From positions 4,650,001-4,714,000 of the forward strand of contig CP126200.1 of the NCBI GenBank assembly GCA_030272155.1: a stretch of DNA of 64,000 bases. Direction: 5' to 3'. Source of the DNA: Tetradesmus obliquus. Its lineage: Eukaryota; Chlorophyta; Chlorophyceae; Sphaeropleales; Scenedesmaceae. Position numbers and translations under genes: made by a program. Positions 58,327-64,000 of the stretch are shown piece after piece. Below the pieces are notes generated by a model. The model was not told the DNA's origin. It did not search any database and saw only the letters and a program-made list of their open reading frames with translations. Positions within the stretch are counted from its first letter, which is position 1; each line of letters begins with the position of its first letter.

Positions 58327-60873
58327 ACTGCAATTGCAGATGCTGGCAGCTTTGGTGGCCCCTGGGGTGGCAGCAACTCTTTTGCTCAGGCATCAGCATC
58401 TGGTGAGTCCACTAAACATGGCGTTGCATGAAATTTGTTCTAGCTGGCAGGCACAGCAGGCGGTTGTTGGCGCACGCATATCAACATATCTGGCAGCTCA
58501 ATGCATTGTCCATGTCACATACCATTGCACAGCAGCAAACCAATGTTCCTCCATCCTCACGATACAGCTTGTCTTGCCTGCTGCTGTACTGCCTCTGTGC
58601 TGCTCTCAGCTGGCTCTGGCAGCGGCTGGGGAGGTTGGGGCCGCAAGCTGATGAATGCACAGAAGGCCGACAAGACCAACAACAACTATTTCTGACGACA
58701 CATGTTGTCCTGCCTGCTGCTGTACTGCCACTGTACTGCTGCTGTATTGTACTGCCTCTGTACTGCTACAGCTGGCTCTGGCAGCGGCTGGGGAGGCTGG
58801 GGCCGCAAGCTGATGAATGCACAGAAGGCTGACAAGACTGACAAGCTGCAGCAGTGGGGAGGGTGGGGCGGCGGCTACAGCCCTTATGGTGGCGGCTGGG
58901 GCGGCAACGGCGGCTGGGGCGGGTCCCCCTGGGGTGGCGGTGAGTGCGATGCGCTGTGCTGCTGCTGCTGCTGCTGCTGTTTATGCTGATGCACCAGGCT
59001 GGGGAGGCTCCCCCGTGGGGTGGCGGTGAGTGCGATGCGCTGTGTTGAGCACACAGGATGCTGTTGACAAAGGATGCGAGCAAGGGCAGGTCAGAGTTAC
59101 ACTCGCAGAACCCAGCACGCAGGCCGCACGCAATGCGGCTGCAATGGTCAGCGCACAATGCTGCACCTGAACGGGTGAGTGTACTGGTGCACATGCTTGC
59201 ATCTTGGGAGCCCACAGGGAATCTGAATGTGCTGGCACCCGCTGGTCTGCTGCTGCTGCTGCTGCTGCAGGTTGGGGCGGCTCCCCGTGGGGTGGTGGCG
59301 GCTGGTCCAACAGCCAGGCACGCGCCTCAGCAAGCGCTGGTGGGTTGGCATTAGGCAGAAAATCAGCAGCAGCAGTAGCAGCAGCAGCCCTGCCAGCACA
59401 TCAGTTTGTATGCCTTGTTTGTTTCGTCGCATCAAATGTGGCTGGTTGGACACATCTTCGGACTAACGAGTGTTGTGATGCAGTGCCACTCAGGGCCACA
59501 TGCATTAAATACAGGAGAAGTGCCAGCTTAAGCATGGTGTGGTTATGCATTTGCTCTTGTCCAAAGGGCATGCTCTGACAGCTGTTTGCTGCTGCTGCTG
59601 CTGCTGCTGCTGCAGGCTCCCAGGGCTGGGGTGGCCCCTGGGGTGGCAGCAACTCCTTTGCCCAGGCATCAGCCAGTGCAGGCTCCGGCTCAGGTGAGCA
59701 TGAAGTCTTTGTGATATCTTGGCTTTATGAAAATCCTTATCTGGATCAACTGTGGTGGTCTTGATCGCGAAGCTGTCTGCGGCATTGTTGAGCCTGCTGT
59801 TGGAGCGGCACATGGCAAGTGGCTGTGTGTGAATCTGCAGCAGCTGAAGTGGCGGCTGTATGCAAGCGGGCAGGACATTAAACCCGAGACGCAAGCACTA
59901 GCAGCACACAACCTTGTTGCTGTTTTTCAAAACCATTTATAGCAGGCTGGATGGTATCGTGCGTCTAGAAACAAAGCGCCCGCTGACCTGTTGTTGCTGC
60001 AGGCTGGGGTCGCAAGCTGAAGTTGGCTGTGGCTGGCAGGAAGCTGCAGGTGAGGCAGCAAGCACAGTACTACAGCATAGAAGAAAAGACCTGATAGAAC
60101 CATGCACGCAGGTGTATTCCTCACCTTTGTGTAGCTGATCACCTGGTGGTCAAGCGCGAGCAGCTGCAGCAGTGGCAGCATGTGAGAGTTCAGAGCAACA
60201 CAGCAGCTCTGGCGCATGTAGGTAGACTGCCAGCGCGTTTGGAAGCCCTGAGCTTGAGCAATCCATGCAGCTAGCTAGCAATCCATGCAGCTAGCACATG
60301 ATGCGTGCACACACTTGGTGCACCATGGTGCACAATGATATCAATGCTCGAAACAAGTTGGGAGATCTACAGCACGTCAGCTACAGTCCAACCTCGGCAG
60401 CACTAATGCGTTGCAAGCCTGCTTGTGCATGTGTCCTTGCCATGCTGCGCTCTCATCTACTCCCTTTTGCAGTGAGCGAGGAGGGCCGCAAACCCTCTGC
60501 TGAGCTGAAATGCAACACAACTCTACTGCAGAGTGCCGATGCAACTGATCAGTTTGGAGGCTCTTCCTCTTTTGCAAGCGCTGGTGCTAGCGCTGGAAGC
60601 GGCGGACCGTGGGGTGGCAACAGCTTTGCATCACCAGCAACAGCATCATCAAACAGCTTTGGAGGAGGCGATTTTGGCAGTTTCCCTGGCGGCGGTTTTG
60701 GAGGTTTTGGAGGTTACCCAATGTGGGGCGGCGGCGGCGGTTTTGGCGGGTACCCGGGCGGCGGCGGTTTTGGCGGCGGCGGGGGTTATGATTATAATGA
60801 CTATGGTGGCGGAGGTTATGGCCGGAGGTTGTTGAGGCATGCCGCTGCTGCTGCTGACAAGAAGCAGGCATGA
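54560..60873 (+). CDS. Secreted glycine-rich, silk-like protein built from repeated exon cassettes
   Basis: Probably an extracellular matrix or cell-wall protein; function not known. Exons: 54560-54599, 54785-54838, 55302-55451, 55778-55837, 56189-56236, 56603-56650, 57046-57123, 57349-57504, 57772-57822, 58027-58104, 58340-58402, 58772-58939, 59271-59339, 59616-59693, 60003-60049, 60532-60873; every joint keeps phase, 509 residues. The N-terminus is a signal peptide (MRRVFIALLCVVAALAVANA). The body alternates QAQAQAQ runs, GGWGG.. and NPYGG.. runs, SQASASA runs and basic motifs WGRKL, AGRKLQ, AGKKLL, ending GGGGYGRRLLRH. The basic motifs look like dibasic processing sites. No Cys in the mature protein. 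Thirteen internal exons are multiples of three with phase 1 at both ends. A duplicate of one exon at 58610 carries a stop. TGTAA at 61081-61085. Confidence 0.88.
58610..58695 (+). CDS. Alternative terminal exon (or poison duplicate) of the Gly-rich gene
   Basis: Same start and phase as exon 58772 (GSGSGWGGWGRKLMNAQKADKT) but after KT it reads NNNYF and a stop at 58693-58695, with no donor in between. Preceded by its own CTCAG acceptor. If used, the protein would end here and lose its C-terminal third. The co-duplicated upstream intron (CTTGCCTGCTGCTGTACTG) points to a recent tandem duplication. Confidence 0.75.
58998..59030 (+). repeat. Frame-shifted duplicate cassette in the Gly-rich gene
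   Basis: CAG|GCTGGGGAGGCTCC then CCCGTGGGGTGGCG|GTGAG resembles the start of exon 59271 and the end of exon 58772, but has one extra C (run of five), which would turn the reading to VGWR and a stop. Both splice sites are kept. Confidence 0.8.
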
Positions 60874-62216
60874 GCAACAGCAAGGAGGATGAGCTGTGCA
60901 GAGAGTTCTTCATATGATGAAGTTCTTGCTGCTGTGCTGACCCTGCTCGTGCTGTTGATGTCTTGCATTCCATGCCCAAGAGCAGGCATCGCAGCTTGGT
61001 GCATAGAGGCCCGTATATTAATGCATGCAAGCACGGCACCAACACGTGGCATGCTCTAAAGCACTTGATGTATGTTGTGCTGTAAGTTGGGCTCAACAGT
61101 TCGAGTCGTGTATGTCTCTGCATGCCGCCCATGTGATCAGCTATACTCCTGACATCAGGTGTTGTTGGGTTGTAGGCGTCTCTTCACGTGCGGGTGTGAC
61201 CACCGTGACATTGATTATCGGCATGTTGGTATGCCTTTTATGTTGTCTGCATTGGAGATAGATCAGATGTCTGCTAAAAATATTGTGTACATGCTACACA
61301 CTATGCACATATGAGCTGCCTTGCTGTGATTACCCTACAGTGCGAGCGAGTTGTATTTGTGCATGCAGCAACAGGGCCTGTCACACTGCAACGCATAACA
61401 GTGTGTCCTGCTTTGATGTGAACACTGAAGTCACACAGATGGTGTGTGGGGCCAGCCACTGCTGGCAACTGCAGTGTGCATGGGCTTTTGCCTGCTGGCT
61501 GTCATTAGTGGCTGATGCTGGCAGCCGCCGAACATCCTTTCGAAGCGTGATTGGCAGGTTCAGACCCGTGAGCTGGAGGTGTTGACAGAGGGATTGCAGC
61601 TGGACTGTGCTTGAGCACTGCGGGGTGCAAATATATTACATCAGATGTGAGAGGCCTGTGTGCTTGCAATATGATCAGCCCAGCCGGGCGGGTGCTGGCA
61701 TGGTTGTTGTTGCAGTGACTGCTCCGCCAGATGCAGCTGCAGTTGCTGCAAACTTCTGAGCGTACCCGTTATGAATGGATGCCTGGTAACACAAGAGGCA
61801 GTTTATTTTGTCGGCTGAACGGGCCGTAGGAAACACTTTTAACTGAGCATTGTTGTGTTGACCAGGCGGGTTCAAACCCCAAACCCTGCAGTTATGCACC
61901 AGCCTGGTGCCACCACCAGGGTTTGCAAGCGCTCAAGTGGTCCGCAGTGGTCACTGCGGACCACCTGATCATTCCGCAATCGTGTAGCAGAGATTATCTT
62001 TGCCAGGTGTCACAACCACATTCTGCTTGCACGTAGTTGCGGCGTTCATACAGCCCGGCACCCAACACGAACTGGAAACCCTTGAAGCTGGCTTACGACG
62101 GGCTAATGACGCAATAGTGACTTAAACCACATCCTGAACAGCTTTATCTACATATAACCTGGGGCTTGCACGCCGAGAGCTGTGCCGAGCAGTAGGCTTG
62201 GACCGCCTGCTGCTGG
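60874..62216. other. Intergenic region with a perfect hairpin
   Basis: 3'UTR of the Gly-rich gene (TGTAA at 61081). A B-box-like GGTTCAAACCCC at 61869-61880 has no tRNA body around it. A long inverted repeat at 61937-61964 is listed separately. No gene seen. Confidence 0.55.
61937..61964. repeat. Perfect 13-bp inverted repeat, 2-base spacer
   Basis: GTGGTCCGCAGTG, then GT, then its exact reverse complement CACTGCGGACCAC. Could form a stable hairpin or be a dimeric protein site or transposon end. Confidence 0.95.
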
Positions 62217-63242
62217 ATGAGCAGCGATAAAGAAGCACAGGCAGAAGAACGCGAGTCCCTGCACGCAATCTACGACGCAGACTGCGAGTACGATGCAGAT
62301 GCCTGCAGCTACAAGGTGAGCTGGCTGTGTGCAGCGCTGCTACCGCTGCTACCACTGCTGCTGCTGCTGCCGCTGCTGCTGGCAAGATAACCAGCCCTGC
62401 AGCTCCGACACTCCCCTATAGCAGTGCAGGCAGCACTCCCTGCGCCACAGCCTCATGCTTTTTCCTATTGGCCGAAATTCACACCAGACCCGTGCTCCCT
62501 GCAGCTGTACCTGCCCAGCAACAGTGCTGCATCAGTGGCAGTAGGCATCCTCTATGAAGCTCACACCAACCCCTGCAACCAATAACTGCAATGCCTGCAG
62601 CTGTACCTGCCCAGCAAGAGTGCCGCTCCAGTGGCAGTAGTAATCTTCTGAACAGCTCACATCAGCCCCCCTTGCAACCACGCATTGCATCCCCTACAGG
62701 TGTACCTGCCCAGCAAGAGTGCCACTCCAGTGGCAGTGCTCATACTCTTATAATCTCACACCAAACCCCTGTAACCGCTTATTGCAAACTCTGCAGGTGT
62801 ACCTGCCCAGTAAGAATGCCTCTCCACTTGCAGTGCTGCGGGCACTGCTGCCAGCAGCCTACCCCTCAGCAGTGGGGCCTGTGCTGGAGCTGGATGCGCC
62901 ACACCTGCCGCAGCAGCAGCTGGTGGCAGCGGTGGCAGAAATGGAGGCCATGTTCTGCCCTGGTGAGTGATAGAGGTGGCAGCAGCTGCAGCAGCAGTGC
63001 CGGAAAGCATGCAATGGTCTGCTTTACATAGCCAGTGAGGCATGGGTGATCGGCAGCAGCTTGAGGCAGCAGCGTGGTAGGCAGGCGTCCACATTTTGAA
63101 TAGTCAGTGAGCCGTGGGGCCTGTGCTTGAGCTTGATGCACCACACCTGCCGCAACAGCAGCTGGGGGCAGCGGTGGCAGAGATGGAGTCCATGTTCTGC
63201 CCTGGTGAGCGGCTACAGCAGCAGCAGTGGTAGCAGCAGTGG

Positions 63243-63275
<33 letters not shown>

Positions 63276-63591
63276 TGGCAGCTGGGGGAAGCGGTGGCAG
63301 AGATGGAGGCGATGTTCTGCCCTGGTGAGTGATAGAGGTGGTGGCAGCAGCAGCAGCAGCAGCGGCGGCGGCGATTGCAGATTGACGCAGCAGCATCGCA
63401 CAAGAGAGGCTGTGTGCTGTGTGCTGTGTCCAGTCAGCTGTTGTTCAGCGAGATTTCGAAGCAATGTCAGCAGTAGCAGTGGCCGCCACCTCTGTTTCCT
63501 TGTGCCACTTAGGCTGGCGGCTGCGTGCTGTGCTTGACTTACATATGGTACTGCAGACACACGAGTATGTTGCAGCTCAGGTGCTTGTATG

Positions 63592-63624
<33 letters not shown>

Positions 63625-64000
63625 AGGTGACGTCTGTCTCTTCACACAGGTTGAGTGGCTACGGGAGCAGCTGCAGCAGTGGCAGGAGGAGGAGCAGCAG
63701 CAGCAGCTGGCAGCAGCACTGCAAGCCAGCCTAGCCCTGGCTGGCAGCAGCGGCGGCAGCAGCAGCAGCAGCGAGCCAGGAAGCAGCAGCCATACAGATG
63801 ATGAGCTGGACGATGCGCTGCATCATCTGCCAGAGTCATCTGAGAGGGTGAGTTTAAAATGTGTTACAAACATGTTAGAAATCACTCAAACGCAGCCGAT
63901 GTACGTATGTAATGATCGAGCAGGCAGCAACATGCCGCAAGCGCTGGCGTGCCATTGAGCGTGCGGGAATGTCGCCTTTAACAGGCATGCCGCCATGGCA
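62217..64000 (+). CDS. RWD-domain protein, 3' partial
   Basis: RWD domains bind other proteins in GCN2-pathway and ubiquitin-ligase factors. Exons: 62217-62315, 62797-62962, 63627-63847, 63924 to the window end, all in phase. Start: ATG before SSDKEAQAEERESLHAIYD, the family's E-L-E-x-L-x-x-I-Y opening. Exon 2 has VYLPSKNASPLAVLRALLPAAYPS then PVLELDAPHLP and EAMFCPG, the YPS..P.. core of RWD. Exon 3 continues GDVCLFTQVEWLREQL (RWD's last helix) and a Gln/Ala/Ser-rich linker with an acidic DDELDDAL patch. Exon 4 begins AATCRKRWRAIERAG and runs off the window. Whether the C-terminus carries a RING or UPF0029/IMPACT domain cannot be seen. Exon 2 has echoes on both sides. Confidence 0.85.
62500..62745 (+). 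repeat. Three acceptor-side echoes of RWD exon 62797-62962
   Basis: (L/V)YLPS(N/K)SA.(S/P)VAV-type coding starts at about 62506, 62602 and 62700 precede the real exon at 62797 (VYLPSKNASPLAV). All follow C(C/T)(T/A)(G/C)AG and share CTCACACCA(A/G)CCCC linker. The period is 96-98 bases. Confidence 0.92.
63107..63328 (+). repeat. Two donor-side echoes of RWD exon 62797-62962
   Basis: The exon end AVAEMEAMFCPG|GTGAG is copied at about 63108-63205 (from AVGPVLELDAPHLPQQQL onward, MESMFCPG) and 63280-63325. Both keep the TG|GTGAG donor; CAG tracts separate them. Confidence 0.92.

Noticed and set aside
61865..61905. GGTTCAAACCCC as a tRNA
   Set aside because: No acceptor, D- or anticodon stems pair around it on either strand.

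Overview
The window looks like nuclear DNA from a chlorophycean green alga, most likely in or near the Scenedesmaceae. Genes have many short GT-AG introns, TGTAA poly(A) signals follow several genes, CAG/CTG trinucleotide tracts are everywhere, and the gene content is plant-like: an organellar valyl-tRNA synthetase, an SRFR1-like TPR protein and a chloroplast-type alpha/beta hydrolase. The lineage is inferred from style, not from a marker gene. I rebuilt exon chains by hand from splice sites and reading-frame phase; where every joint keeps phase I say so.

Layout. 156-8632 (+): 3' part of an organellar valyl-tRNA synthetase. 9176-13796 (+): chloroplast-targeted alpha/beta hydrolase, complete. 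15605-17123 (-): SAP30BP/HCNGP-domain protein. 17638-28846 (+): 17-exon SRFR1/TTC13-type TPR protein, divergent from the previous gene. 29513-30325 (+): Penelope-like reverse transcriptase fragment. 31337-31408 (+): tRNA-Pro(TGG). 32872-37864 (-): membrane-anchored M43/pappalysin-like metalloprotease. About 38.9-40.0 kb: satellite DNA. 40489-43802 (+): glutathione S-transferase, complete. 44103-48405 (+): incompletely resolved Q-rich, possibly bZIP-like gene. 50.0-50.6 kb: a 54-bp minisatellite. 51433-53705 (+): LRR protein with a GC-AG intron. 54560-60873 (+): 16-exon secreted Gly-rich, silk-like protein built from phase-1 exon cassettes. 62217-64000 (+): RWD-domain protein running off the window.

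The most striking signal is not a gene. In nearly every multi-exon gene the introns carry one to six partial copies of the neighbouring exon, together with that exon's splice junction ('exon echoes'). Some copies have both an AG acceptor and a GT donor, and the ones I measured (44, 44 and 85 nt) are not multiples of three, so including them would break the reading frame. The Gly-rich gene shows the opposite outcome: its interior cassettes are all multiples of three and in one phase, as if the same duplication process had been turned into protein evolution.

The genes do not form a pathway. They are an ordinary stretch of chromosome with organellar translation, chloroplast metabolism, transcription or splicing, signalling, detoxification and extracellular functions.
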